NCBI GenBank assembly: GCA_025356635.1 | Contig: JANXRY010000026.1 | Location: 1-48,706 of the forward strand | From: Gammaproteobacteria bacterium | GTDB taxonomy: Bacteria > Pseudomonadota > Gammaproteobacteria > Xanthomonadales > Xanthomonadaceae | Direction of reading: 5' to 3' | Length of the DNA stretch: 48,706 nucleotides | In this document: positions 19,455 through 28,220 of the stretch, one piece after another | Layout of the letters: the number at the start of each line of letters is the position of its first letter | Position numbering within the stretch: position 1 is the first letter of the stretch | Program-made: the position numbers and the translations under genes | Notes under the pieces: generated by a model | What the model saw: the letters and a program-made list of their open reading frames with translations, nothing else | Databases searched by the model: none | What the model was told of the DNA's origin: nothing

Positions 19455-20272
19455 CCTTTGACACTGCCCATCAACAAACCTTGCAGGTAATAACGCTGCA
19501 AGGACAGGAACAGCAAGAGCACTGGCAAGACGGTTACCACCGAACCCGCCATCATCAATTCGTTGTCCTGCACATGCTCGCGAGACAATGACGCCAACGC
19601 CACCGGCAAGGTGTGCAGATGACTGTCGCCGAGCACTATCAGCGGCCACATGAAATCGTTCCAGCTACCCAGGAAACTGAAGATCGCCAGGGTAACCAGT
19701 ATCGGTTTAAGCGCCGGCAACACGATTTGCCAGAAGATTCGGAACTCGCCGGCGCCGTCGATGCGCGCGGCTTCCAGCAATTCGTCGGGTAGTGTTCGTG
19801 CGTATTGCCGGACCAGGAAGATGCCGAAAATGCCGGCCATGCCCGGCACGATCGCGCCGCCATAACTGTTGACCAGGCCAATCTGCTTGAGCATCAAAAA
19901 CAGCGGCATCATCGCCACCTGGCCGGGAATCACCAAGGCCGCGAGCAGCAGCGCGAACACTTTCTCGCGGCCAGCAAACTGCAATTTTGCGAAGGCATAC
20001 CCGGCCATCACGTTGAACAACAGCGACAGCAGCATGGTAGCCGTGGCGATGGCAAAGCTGTTGAAAAGATAGCGACCCATGCCGGCGCGGGCGAACAGTT
20101 CGTGATAGTTGGCCAGGGTCGGTGCGTTCGGCCACAGCGGCGGCGGAAACGCACTGGCCTCGCCCGATGTCATCAACGATACCGAGAGCATCCACAGCAA
20201 GGGTGCAATACTGAGGATCGCCAGCACGATCAACAGGCCATTGATAATTGCTGACGCCATGCGCTGGTTCAC
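19451..20272 (-). CDS. Sugar ABC transporter permease, MalG type
   Basis: A 273-residue inner-membrane protein with about six transmembrane segments and the EAA loop (LPDELLEAARIDGAGEFRIFW) that docks onto the ATPase. The C-terminal end LQRYYLQGLLMGSVKG is characteristic of MalG-type (CUT1) permeases. The start is taken as GTG 20272, which overlaps the upstream permease stop by 4 nt (GTGA); ATG 20260 is an alternative. It forms a heterodimer with the product of the upstream gene. All five genes of this operon are joined by 4-nt overlaps. Confidence 0.93.
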   Translation of the reverse strand: MNQRMASAIINGLLIVLAILSIAPLLWMLSVSLMTSGEASAFPPPLWPNAPTLANYHELFARAGMGRYLFNSFAIATATMLLSLLFNVMAGYAFAKLQFAGREKVFALLLAALVIPGQVAMMPLFLMLKQIGLVNSYGGAIVPGMAGIFGIFLVRQYARTLPDELLEAARIDGAGEFRIFWQIVLPALKPILVTLAIFSFLGSWNDFMWPLIVLGDSHLHTLPVALASLSREHVQDNELMMAGSVVTVLPVLLLFLSLQRYYLQGLLMGSVKG

Positions 20273-21153
20273 TCGGCACCTCGCCGGCGCGCGAACCAGA
20301 GCAGCCCGCTGGTGATGCCGGCCATCAGCACGAACAGCACGAACGCCACGGCCGAAGCCATGCCCAGATTCCACCATTTGAAGCCTTGCTCATACATCAG
20401 ATAAAGCACGCTTACCGTGCTCTCCAGCGGCCCGCCCTGCGTCATTACATAGGGTTCGGCAAACAACTGGAAGTAGCCAGCCATGGTCAGGATTCCAACC
20501 AGCAACAACACCGGCCCGAGCATCGGCAAGGTGACGTTGCGGAACTGCTGCCACACCGAAGCACCATCGATGCGCGCGGCTTCATACAGGTCTTCCGGGA
20601 TCGCCTGTAGCCCGGCCAGGAAGATGATCATGTTGTAGCCGAAGTTTTTCCACACCGCGAATACGATGATGGTTGGCATCGCCCAATGCGGATCGCCGAG
20701 CCAATCGATCGAATCGATGCCCAGACCCGACATGCCCCAGTTCACCAGGCCATAGCGGGTGTGGAACAGGTAACGCCAGATCACCGCGACCGCCACCACT
20801 GTCGTCACCACCGGCGCGAAAAATGCGGTACGAAAAAACGGCTTGCAGCGGCCGAGTTTTGAATGCAACAGCAATGCCGCGCCAAGCGATACTGCCACCG
20901 ACAACGGCACGCCCACCACGACGAAGTACAGGGTATTGCCCAGCGCTTTCCAGAACAGTGCATTGCCCAACAGTGCGGCATAATTATCGATGCCGACGAA
21001 GCGCAGATTGTTCAGGTTGGCGAGCGCGTAGATATCGAAATCGGTGAGGCTCAGCGCCAATGCGGCCAATACCGGCAGCGCGAAAAACAGCGCGATCACC
21101 AGCAAGGCCGGCCCGGCGAACAACCATCCAGCGTAGCGGCTGTCGATACTCAT
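20269..21153 (-). CDS. Sugar ABC transporter permease, MalF type
   Basis: A 294-residue CUT1 permease with six hydrophobic segments and the EAA motif IPEDLYEAARIDGASVWQQF. The N terminus (AGWLFAGPALLVIALFFALPV) is the usual MalF-like first helix. Start ATG 21153 overlaps the binding-protein stop by 4 nt. It pairs with the MalG-type permease downstream and probably with the UgpC-type ATPase at 13908-15008, since no other ATPase is nearby. Confidence 0.94.
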   Translation of the reverse strand: MSIDSRYAGWLFAGPALLVIALFFALPVLAALALSLTDFDIYALANLNNLRFVGIDNYAALLGNALFWKALGNTLYFVVVGVPLSVAVSLGAALLLHSKLGRCKPFFRTAFFAPVVTTVVAVAVIWRYLFHTRYGLVNWGMSGLGIDSIDWLGDPHWAMPTIIVFAVWKNFGYNMIIFLAGLQAIPEDLYEAARIDGASVWQQFRNVTLPMLGPVLLLVGILTMAGYFQLFAEPYVMTQGGPLESTVSVLYLMYEQGFKWWNLGMASAVAFVLFVLMAGITSGLLWFARRRGAE

Positions 21154-22418
21154 GGGCGTGCCGCCTGATCAAGCATCCAGCGTCGTTTGGCCAAGATCAG
21201 GTCGGTGCGGCGATCAAGTTCAGCCGCAGCGCCGTCAACATCCAGTTCGCCATGCACCATCTGCTCTGCCACCAGCAGAATCTCTCCGGCGATGCGCTCC
21301 CACTCCGGCACCTTCGGCGTCGGTTTGGCGCGTTCGAGTTGGTCGCGATACGCTTGGGCATATGGATCGTTCGCCAGTGCGGGCGAAGACCACGGTGAAC
21401 GTCTCGATGGCAGGTCGCCGGTCAGGCCATGGAAACGTGTCTGTATCGGCGCACTGGACAAAAATTCGAGCAACTGCCAGGCCGCCGCCCGATGTTTCGA
21501 ATGTTTGGACATCACCAGCGTGACGCCACCGGCAACCGAGGCTCCCGGCCCGGCCGGCCCTGGCAGCGGCATGGTCATCCACGCGGAGGCCAGTTCTTTC
21601 GGCAGGCGCTGCTTGAATTCGGCGATGTTCCAGGGCCCATTGATGTAGAACGCGAACAAGCCGTGGCCGAATTCGTCCCAGACATTGGAGATCTGGTTGT
21701 TGGTGACTTTCGGCGCCCATTGCTTGTCGAACATTTCCTTGTAGAAACTCAAGGCGCGCTTGAATCCTGCGCTACGGAAGTTGCCATAACGGCCGCCATT
21801 GCGCAGCAAGGGATCGGATTGCTGGATGGCCAGATTGAGCAGCGGTTCGAACTCGTTCAAGGGCAACAGGATCGCGTAGCGATTGGGCCCGGCTTCGCGC
21901 TTGATCGCCGCCATCGCCCGCCGCCATTCGGCCCAGTTGCGTGGCGGCGCCGTCACTCCTGCCTTGGCCAGCAGGTCGCGACGGTAATACGGCAGCCGCG
22001 TTTCCGAATACCACGGCAATCCGTAGGCTTCGCCATCAATCACGCCGGTGTCCCAGATGCCGGGGAAATAATCGCCCACATCAAGCATGGGGGTGGCGGC
22101 GATCCGCGCATTCAAGGGCTGCAATGCGCCGAGCGCGGCGAACTCCGGCACCCAGGTATTGCCCAGGCCGCAAACATCCGGCAGCGCGTCTCCGGCGAAA
22201 GCTGTCAACAGTTTTTCGTGTGCCGCCGTCCACGGCTGTTGTTGCAGTTCAACATGAATTCCCGGGTGCGTACGTTCGAATTCCGGCAGCAATTGCGCCA
22301 CCACTTCGCCTTCATAACCCATCGCCCAGAATGTCACTGTTTCGCGACGGTCTTGGCTGCGCGTGCAACCAGCAACGGCAAGGACGATGGCCGCTAGCGC
22401 GGGCAATAAACGTGTCAC
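21150..22418 (-). CDS. Extracellular sugar-binding lipoprotein of the CUT1 ABC importer
   Basis: A 422-residue family 1 solute-binding protein, lipid-anchored (RLLPALAAIVLAVAGC, lipobox AVAGC). It has the typical VTFWAMGYEGE first strand, FERTHPGIHVELQQQPW, a WNIAEFKQRLP hinge region and the GPWN/GGVTLVMSKHS features of sugar-binding proteins. It captures the oligosaccharide in the periplasm and delivers it to the two permeases encoded directly downstream. The start is GTG 22418, overlapping the GH144-like gene by 4 nt (GTGA). The ligand is not readable from the sequence; a beta-glucan oligosaccharide is suggested by the neighbours. Confidence 0.92.
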   Translation of the reverse strand: MTRLLPALAAIVLAVAGCTRSQDRRETVTFWAMGYEGEVVAQLLPEFERTHPGIHVELQQQPWTAAHEKLLTAFAGDALPDVCGLGNTWVPEFAALGALQPLNARIAATPMLDVGDYFPGIWDTGVIDGEAYGLPWYSETRLPYYRRDLLAKAGVTAPPRNWAEWRRAMAAIKREAGPNRYAILLPLNEFEPLLNLAIQQSDPLLRNGGRYGNFRSAGFKRALSFYKEMFDKQWAPKVTNNQISNVWDEFGHGLFAFYINGPWNIAEFKQRLPKELASAWMTMPLPGPAGPGASVAGGVTLVMSKHSKHRAAAWQLLEFLSSAPIQTRFHGLTGDLPSRRSPWSSPALANDPYAQAYRDQLERAKPTPKVPEWERIAGEILLVAEQMVHGELDVDGAAAELDRRTDLILAKRRWMLDQAARP

Positions 22419-23869
22419 GGGGTCGGGTTGGCGCCAAGCCAGCCGCCAGAAAAGCCCGCACGCTCGAGTCCAAGACGGATGTGCGGATTGCCGCGCATTG
22501 TCTTCCAGACGAAGTCGCTGCGGTAATTTTCGATCATGAGAACAATCGGCCCCTGGTCGATACCGATGTAATCATCGTCCACCCAGCCCATGCCAGCCAC
22601 CCTGCCCTGTCTCAGGCTCACATCGTAGTGGAAGCTGGGGTTGAACGCGTCGACGAAACCATACTGACGATAGATGTTGTCGCCGTAGCGGCGATGCATT
22701 TCGCGGATGGCAGGCATCACGATTTCCGGTGCGAATGGCAACGATGCTGCCGCCGCAGTCGGCGCAATCGTGCCGTCGTCAATCGTGTACTCGATGCCGA
22801 CGCCGCGCGCGGAATAGGTACGGAACAGCCGCGGCTCGCCCTGGTAAAGGTAGATCGCATCGATCGGACCATCGCTGGCGGTCAGCCCCCAGACGTTCTC
22901 GCCATAACCGGCCCAGTGCTGCGGATTGGCGATGGCATAGGCGCGTTGCGACTGCACGGCGTGCCGGCTGTTCTCGAAATAATCGCTGCCTCGGCCACGC
23001 ATGTAGTCGTCCTGCACGCCGCGGAGATCGAGCCAGATCTGCGAATACTGGTGGCCGAACATGGGCGGGAAACTCAGATGCGTCTGGCCCATGAACGTTC
23101 CCCAGCTGCGCTCATACGTTGAAGTCCAGGCCGTATAGGCATCCTTGTCGACCGGATGCGTTGGCGAACCTAGCGCCAGAATGTAGACCAGCATGGCTTC
23201 GTTGTATCCGTTCCAATCGTAGGCGTGCATGCCGGTCTCGGGCGACCAGCCCATGGCGATGCGCGGTGCACGCACTTGCGCCCAGTCCCATTCGACCGCT
23301 CGATAGATCTGCTCGGACAGCGCGCGTATCTCACGCTCGGCGGACGTGTCGCGATCGAAATAAGATTGCGCGAACAGGATTCCGCCCAGCAGCAAGGCGG
23401 TATCGACGGTGGACAATTCGCAGTGCGCGTCGCGCGCGCCGGTGTCCATCTTGATGAAGTGGTAAAAAAACCCCTTGTACCCGCTCATGCCTTCTGCAGC
23501 CGCACCCTGCGGCGCATTGGCGAAGAAGCGCAAGGTCGCCAGGGTTCGGGTAATCGCCTGCTCGCGGTCGATCCAGCCGCGCTCCACGCCTACGCCGTAG
23601 CTGGTCAGGCCGAAACCGACCGCAGCGATACTGGAGAAAGACTTGCTCGGCCAGCGATCCGGCACCAGGCCATTGGCTGGATTGCCGAGTTCCCAGAAAT
23701 AATTGAAGGATCGATGTTCGAGGTCGTCGAACAACGGCGGCAACGCGGCGCTAGCCGTCGCAGTTGCCCACGCCGGCCGCGAATTCGATGGGCCAACGGC
23801 GCAACCGTTGACGAAAACCAGCGTCGTCAGCAATACCGATAATAGTGTGTTGCAGCATCTCTGGCGCAT
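22415..23869 (-). CDS. Glycoamylase-like (PF10091/GH144-type) lipoprotein, putative beta-1,2-glucanase
   Basis: A 484-residue lipoprotein (signal ends LVFVNGC). It shows the Glycoamylase/GH144 pattern: FNYFWELGNPANGLVPDRW, SSIAAVGFGLTSYGVGVERGW, GYKGFFYHFIKMDTG, ELSTVDTALLLGGILFA, then a HQYSQIWLDLRG segment. The fold is an (alpha/alpha)6 barrel. Characterised GH144 members are endo-beta-1,2-glucanases, but the Pfam family is wider, so linkage is inferred. ATG 23869 has a GAGGA ribosome-binding site 9 nt upstream. It is the first gene after the TBDR on the same strand (129-nt gap with a hairpin) and leads the ABC transporter operon. Confidence 0.85.
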   Translation of the reverse strand: MRQRCCNTLLSVLLTTLVFVNGCAVGPSNSRPAWATATASAALPPLFDDLEHRSFNYFWELGNPANGLVPDRWPSKSFSSIAAVGFGLTSYGVGVERGWIDREQAITRTLATLRFFANAPQGAAAEGMSGYKGFFYHFIKMDTGARDAHCELSTVDTALLLGGILFAQSYFDRDTSAEREIRALSEQIYRAVEWDWAQVRAPRIAMGWSPETGMHAYDWNGYNEAMLVYILALGSPTHPVDKDAYTAWTSTYERSWGTFMGQTHLSFPPMFGHQYSQIWLDLRGVQDDYMRGRGSDYFENSRHAVQSQRAYAIANPQHWAGYGENVWGLTASDGPIDAIYLYQGEPRLFRTYSARGVGIEYTIDDGTIAPTAAAASLPFAPEIVMPAIREMHRRYGDNIYRQYGFVDAFNPSFHYDVSLRQGRVAGMGWVDDDYIGIDQGPIVLMIENYRSDFVWKTMRGNPHIRLGLERAGFSGGWLGANPTP

Positions 23870-23964
23870 CGCCTGACGTCCTCAATGCGCGCGCTGCGCC
23901 GACGTGGAAACCCACTCAGTTTGCGCCATGTCGCGGCGCAATGACCGGGCGGACCGACTTGCCT

Positions 23965-23990
23965 TGGCCGCCCCCTTTCAGGGGCGGCCA
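23965..23990. other. Intercistronic hairpin between TBDR and GH144-like genes
   Basis: A perfect 10-bp GC-rich stem, TGGCCGCCCC (23965-23974) with GGGGCGGCCA (23981-23990), around a 6-nt loop. It lies 9 nt past the TBDR stop on the minus strand and has no U-tract. It may be a leaky terminator or an RNA-processing site that keeps TBDR mRNA more abundant than the downstream enzymes. Confidence 0.55.
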
Positions 23991-23998
23991 CAGCAGTG

Positions 23999-26989
23999 TC
24001 ACCAGCTGAAACCGGCCGATAGTTTGATGGTGCGCGTTGGATCGGAGATGCCGTCGCCATTGCGCTTGCCGAAGTTGGGGTTGGTTTCGCCCGGGCCACC
24101 CCGCCAACCTTCGTAATCGGTCCAGTTGCGCCAGTTGAAGGCATTCAGCACATCGATGCGGACGCGCAGCTTCATGTCCTGGTTGATGTCGAATACTTTC
24201 TGCACGGCCAAGTCGAATTGCTTGAAGCCGAGCGTTCCTTCCGCCACGTACGGGTCAAAGAAGCAATGATTCCAGTCCGCTCCAGCACTGCAGTTGACCG
24301 TATCCCGGGCCACCTGGCCAGCCAGCGACAGTTTGCCGGAGAAAGTGAAACCCCAATGATCGACGAAGCCGGTGGCAACGAAACGATTCTTGGGCACGCC
24401 GGTCGAGCGCTTCCAGCCGAATTGGTCGACGGTGGAATAGTCGAACAGGTAGTGTTCGTCGGAAGACGCGGCATTGCTGCGGTTTTCCTTGCCATCGGTG
24501 TAGGTGTAGGCCAGGGTCACGCTCCAGGGCGAGTCCTTGGAGTACGGCTTCTCCGCCTGCAGGTAAAGGGAATTGGCGCGCGTCTCGATACCGTTGGTGG
24601 CGATGATCAAAGTGCCGAAGCCGGGAATCCCGTAGCCCCATGGCTGGCAACCCCAGGTGGCGCCGACGCAATTCGGATCGCGGAAGGTGCCGCCCGGATA
24701 ACGGTTGCCGAGCGCAAATACGATGCCATCATGGCTCTCGACATGCGACAGGGTGACGGTGGTATTCCAGGTTTGCCCGGCAATCTCGACGGCGTTGCGC
24801 ATGCCGATGCTGAACTGGTCTGAATACGGCGTCTTCAAGTCGTTGTTCATCAGGTTGACTTCGCCGCCCAGATTCGGGTTCGCGGCCACCAGCGCCGCTA
24901 ATACCGCTGGATCGGCATACTTCGGATCCCAGGCCAGGCAAGTCGCATCGTGCACCGTATCGCAAGCATGACCGGGCGTGTTGAAGCGGTAGGTGTAGGT
25001 CGGGAAGGTGCCCTTGGAGGTTTCCAGCGCCAGGTAATCGAACAGGTTGCGATCATAGGAACGGCCGGCACCGCCAAACACGACATGGCGCTGGTCGCCG
25101 TCGATGTCGTAGGAGAAGCCGACCCGCGGCTGCCAGGCACCCTTGAAGGCATTGCGGTTGTGGCCGTTGCTGATGTAATCCTCGATGTTGTAGTCCACGG
25201 TGCTGTTGTTGACGTTCGGCCAGGCGCGCAGTGCCGCCGCCAGATCGGGACGGGTGACGAAGTTCAGGTAGCCAGGCGTCTTTTCGTAATCCCAACGCAG
25301 GCCCAGGTTCAGGGTCAGGTGGTCGTCGACCGCCCAGTCGTCCTGCAGGTAGGCGCCGAACTGGGTGTTGTTCGAGCGGACATTGCGTTCCACGCCCGGT
25401 GTCGTCGCGCCGAACTGGACCTGGTACGGCACCGAGGTGCTGCGATTGATGTCGTAATAAAGCTGCGGGTTGTAAGGCTGCTGCTCGAAGGCATCGATCT
25501 GGATGTCCTTGTACTTGAAGCCCATCTTGACGATATGGCTGCCGTGCCACTGCAGATCAGTGAAGGTCAGGTCATCCTGCAGCGCAGTGCCCTTCTGGCC
25601 CTTGTTCTGGTAGTCCTCGCCGCCACCGGCGTTGAGGATCGTTTCCCATGGGTTTTGCGCGGTCAGGCGGTAGCCGGCCGCAAACGTGGTTGGTCGCGGA
25701 CTCCAGTAGGCGTCCTCGTAGGTCAGGTGCGCATCATTGAGCCAGCGCTCGGCGTTGTACTGGTAGCGCAGGTCAATGCGGGTTTCGTCGTTGCTTTTGT
25801 CGGTGGCGAACGGCAGCGTGTCGGGCCCGGAGTTGAGCACGATCTGGCTTTCCTGGCGGTATTTACCGGTCAATTCGAAGTAGCCGTTGTCGCCCGCAGT
25901 CCAGTCCAGCTTTCCGAAGAAAAGATCCTCGTTGAACGACTGTGAATTACCGGCGACCAGCGACTGCAGTGCCGTCGGCAGCTCGGCCACCGTGTACTGG
26001 TGGCCATTGATATTGCCCAGCCGAACCTCGCTCGGCTCAGTGAAATCCTTGGCCTCGTAGGTCAGGAAGAAGTGCATGCGGTCCTGAATGATCGGGCCGC
26101 CGAACGAGAATCCGTACTGCTTCTCTTCAAAGGGCAGTTTGGCACCGGCACTCTGCTCGCGTGGCGAGGATTCGCGCAGATTGTCCGAGGTGTAGTCGAT
26201 GAATACCTCGCCATGATATTGGTTGCCACCGGACTGGGTAACAGCACTGATCGCGGCGCCACTGAGTTGGTCGTACTCGGCCTTGTAGTTCTGGGTGATG
26301 ACCTTGTATTCGGCGATACCCAACTGCGGGAACGGGTTGCCGCGGCTGGAATCCTGGCTACTGATGCCGCCCTTGAGCACGTAGTTCTTCTGGCCGACGC
26401 CATCAATGAAGACGTTGCTGCCGTTGGAGGATTGCGCGCCGCCTCGAACCTGGGTCGAGCCGGAACCGTCGGTAGTGAATTGCACGCCCGGAACCAGGTC
26501 GGCGAATGCCAGGAAATTGCGCGATGCCTGCGGCAAGGCATCGAGTTGCCTCTGGGAAATGTAGGTGGCGCTTTCCGAGGTCTTGGTCTCGATCATCACG
26601 GCGGCAACTGCCTGCACTTCGCCCAGATCGGCCGCTGTACTGGCCAAAAGATTCAGGCTGATCGACTGGCCAATGGCCAGCGTGACCGTTTGCGAGCTGG
26701 TCTTGCCACCGGCGGCCACGTCAACGCGATAGCTGCCTGGTTGCAGGCCTGCCAACACATAGCTGCCATCAGAATTGGCGGTTACGTGAGCGGTATAGCC
26801 ATTGGCCAGGTTGGTTGCGGTGACCACGGCATTGGCTGCGGGGGTCGAACCGGCCGTAACCACGCCGCGCAGTGATGCCGAAGTGCTTTGGGCAAGAACA
26901 GCGGGCGCCGAGATCATCAGGCAACTCGCCAATGCGCAGGCCAGCAGGGTGGGAACGGGCCGGCGGAATGTTTGCGGGTAGTGCTTCAT
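23999..26989 (-). CDS. Oar-like TonB-dependent receptor with N-terminal carboxypeptidase-regulatory-like domain
   Basis: A 996-residue outer-membrane transporter. A signal peptide (ends SAPAVLAQS, about residue 34) is followed by a CarboxypepD_reg-like beta-sandwich (about 38-120; SLRGVVTAGSTPAANAVV, GSYVLAGLQPGSYRV). Next come a plug domain (SRNFLAFADLVPGVQF through AISAVTQSGGNQYHGEV) and an Oar-type barrel that ends in the aromatic C terminus LSAGFSW. Such receptors take up large substrates using TonB energy. AGGA precedes ATG 26989. A LacI-type operator lies 68 nt upstream. The context, with a GH144-like enzyme and sugar ABC importer just downstream, points to oligosaccharide import, though Oar relatives often handle peptides or proteins. 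Confidence 0.93.
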   Translation of the reverse strand: MKHYPQTFRRPVPTLLACALASCLMISAPAVLAQSTSASLRGVVTAGSTPAANAVVTATNLANGYTAHVTANSDGSYVLAGLQPGSYRVDVAAGGKTSSQTVTLAIGQSISLNLLASTAADLGEVQAVAAVMIETKTSESATYISQRQLDALPQASRNFLAFADLVPGVQFTTDGSGSTQVRGGAQSSNGSNVFIDGVGQKNYVLKGGISSQDSSRGNPFPQLGIAEYKVITQNYKAEYDQLSGAAISAVTQSGGNQYHGEVFIDYTSDNLRESSPREQSAGAKLPFEEKQYGFSFGGPIIQDRMHFFLTYEAKDFTEPSEVRLGNINGHQYTVAELPTALQSLVAGNSQSFNEDLFFGKLDWTAGDNGYFELTGKYRQESQIVLNSGPDTLPFATDKSNDETRIDLRYQYNAERWLNDAHLTYEDAYWSPRPTTFAAGYRLTAQNPWETILNAGGGEDYQNKGQKGTALQDDLTFTDLQWHGSHIVKMGFKYKDIQIDAFEQQPYNPQLYYDINRSTSVPYQVQFGATTPGVERNVRSNNTQFGAYLQDDWAVDDHLTLNLGLRWDYEKTPGYLNFVTRPDLAAALRAWPNVNNSTVDYNIEDYISNGHNRNAFKGAWQPRVGFSYDIDGDQRHVVFGGAGRSYDRNLFDYLALETSKGTFPTYTYRFNTPGHACDTVHDATCLAWDPKYADPAVLAALVAANPNLGGEVNLMNNDLKTPYSDQFSIGMRNAVEIAGQTWNTTVTLSHVESHDGIVFALGNRYPGGTFRDPNCVGATWGCQPWGYGIPGFGTLIIATNGIETRANSLYLQAEKPYSKDSPWSVTLAYTYTDGKENRSNAASSDEHYLFDYSTVDQFGWKRSTGVPKNRFVATGFVDHWGFTFSGKLSLAGQVARDTVNCSAGADWNHCFFDPYVAEGTLGFKQFDLAVQKVFDINQDMKLRVRIDVLNAFNWRNWTDYEGWRGGPGETNPNFGKRNGDGISDPTRTIKLSAGFSW

Positions 26990-27056
26990 GGAGGTTTCCT
27001 CATTGCGGAGATTGCTATCGGTTTGAAAGGCGGTCCGGGGCTTATTTCGTCCGGTT

Positions 27057-27070
27057 TGTAATCGCTTACA
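27057..27070. promoter_or_regulatory. LacI-family operator upstream of the TBDR gene
   Basis: TGTAATCGCTTACA, identical in all 14 bases to the site at 15072-15085. It lies 68 nt upstream of the TBDR start and 28 nt beyond the stop of the lacI-type gene, in the only intergenic space available for the TBDR promoter. The position fits repression of the TBDR and the downstream transport operon. Confidence 0.82.
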
Positions 27071-27097
27071 TAAACACGCGAAAGAACGCTCCGAACC

Positions 27098-28120
27098 TCA
27101 GGAACTGTCAGAGCGCTGGCGGCGCGGAATCTTCGCCGCGCTGGAAGCGCGGATGATCAGCTTGGGAACGAATGAAACGTAATCGCTGGCCGCTTTCGCA
27201 TCGGCATCAAGCAGAACGCGCATGGCCTTGCCGCCGAGTTCGGCGATATCCACGCGCATGGTGGTCAGCGGTGGATGCACATAACGGGCCATCGGGATGT
27301 CGTCAAAACCCACCAGTGCGATTTGCTCGGGTACCTGGATGCCGTGTTGGTCGAAGGCATACAGGCAACCCAGTGCCATCATGTCATTGGCTGCAAATAC
27401 GGCATCGGGCCGTTTTGCCATGGCGGCAATCTGGCCACCGGCCTCATGCCCGGAATCTTCGCCAAAATTTCCCGGCAGTATCCATTCGGCCAGGTAAGGC
27501 GCATAGGCTGAGAGCGCATCGCGATATCCACGCAGGCGTTCCCGGGCGTCGAAGTTATCCTCGGGGCCGGCGATAAAGGCTATGTTCCGATGACCGCATT
27601 CGATCAGGTGGCGCATCATTTGCATGGCGCCGGTGTAATTGTCGATACGCAGCGACACCAGCTCGGAACTGGGCAGATGCGTATTCATCAGCACGACCGG
27701 CAACGATTGCGGCAGGCTATCGGCCAGGAAACCTGTGGCGTTGAGATAGGGCGACATCACCAGCAGACCATCGACCCGGCCACGCATGGCACGAAGTGCA
27801 GCGCCCTGCTCCTGCAGATTGCCGTGGTAGCTCGATACCAGCAGGTACTGGCCGCGTTCCCGTGCGACCTGATCGATGCCGCGGATGAGTTCAGAGAAGA
27901 ATTCGCCGTGCAGATCCGGCAGGACCACGCCTACCGTGTTGGTGCGCCGGCTGCTCAGGCTGCGGGCAGCCGCATGCGGCATGTAGCGCAATTCATCGGC
28001 GACCGCTTGTACCCGCGCGCGCACTTCCTCGACCACATTGCTGTGGCCGTTCAAGGCACGAGACACGGTCGCCACGGACACTTTCGCGGCACGCGCGACA
28101 TCTTTGATGGTCACGTTCAA
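27098..28120 (-). CDS. LacI family transcriptional regulator of the sugar island
   Basis: A 340-residue regulator. The N-terminal helix-turn-helix is IKDVARAAKVSVATVSRALNG, followed by the hinge helix HAAARSLSSRRTNTVGVVLP and a periplasmic-binding-protein-like effector domain (VDGLLVMSPYLN, AVFAANDMMALG, VALVGFDDIPMARYVHPPLTTMRV). The start codon is TTG 28120, favoured because GGGAGGGG lies about 9 nt upstream; GTG 28114 is an alternative. It is divergent from zwf, and a degenerate operator sits between them, so it probably controls zwf and itself. The matching sites in front of the TBDR and GH1/ugpC suggest it governs the whole island. The effector, probably a sugar or sugar phosphate, is unknown. 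Confidence 0.93.
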   Translation of the reverse strand: MNVTIKDVARAAKVSVATVSRALNGHSNVVEEVRARVQAVADELRYMPHAAARSLSSRRTNTVGVVLPDLHGEFFSELIRGIDQVARERGQYLLVSSYHGNLQEQGAALRAMRGRVDGLLVMSPYLNATGFLADSLPQSLPVVLMNTHLPSSELVSLRIDNYTGAMQMMRHLIECGHRNIAFIAGPEDNFDARERLRGYRDALSAYAPYLAEWILPGNFGEDSGHEAGGQIAAMAKRPDAVFAANDMMALGCLYAFDQHGIQVPEQIALVGFDDIPMARYVHPPLTTMRVDIAELGGKAMRVLLDADAKAASDYVSFVPKLIIRASSAAKIPRRQRSDSS

Positions 28121-28157
28121 GCGGTCTTACCCCTCCCGGCAAGCCATCCGGCCCAAA

Positions 28158-28171
28158 TGTAACCGTTTTCA
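28158..28171. promoter_or_regulatory. Degenerate LacI-type operator between lacI-type gene and zwf
   Basis: TGTAACCGTTTTCA matches the exact operator copies at 11 of 14 positions, keeping the TGTAA half-site and central CG. It lies 38 nt from the regulator start and 50 nt from the zwf GTG start, so it could serve autoregulation and control of the Entner-Doudoroff operon. The weaker match suggests lower affinity. Confidence 0.6.
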
Positions 28172-28220
28172 TGACATCATGCAAAGGGCCGGCATTTGCG
28201 AGCAAACGGATACCCACGCG

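Noticed and set aside
21429-22397. A 322-codon plus-strand open frame over the sugar-binding protein gene
   Set aside because: Antisense to a gene with a lipobox and clear family motifs; Gln/Arg-rich shadow.
24950-25945. A 331-codon plus-strand open frame inside the Oar-like receptor
   Set aside because: Antisense within the receptor barrel region; Val-rich shadow with no match to a known fold.
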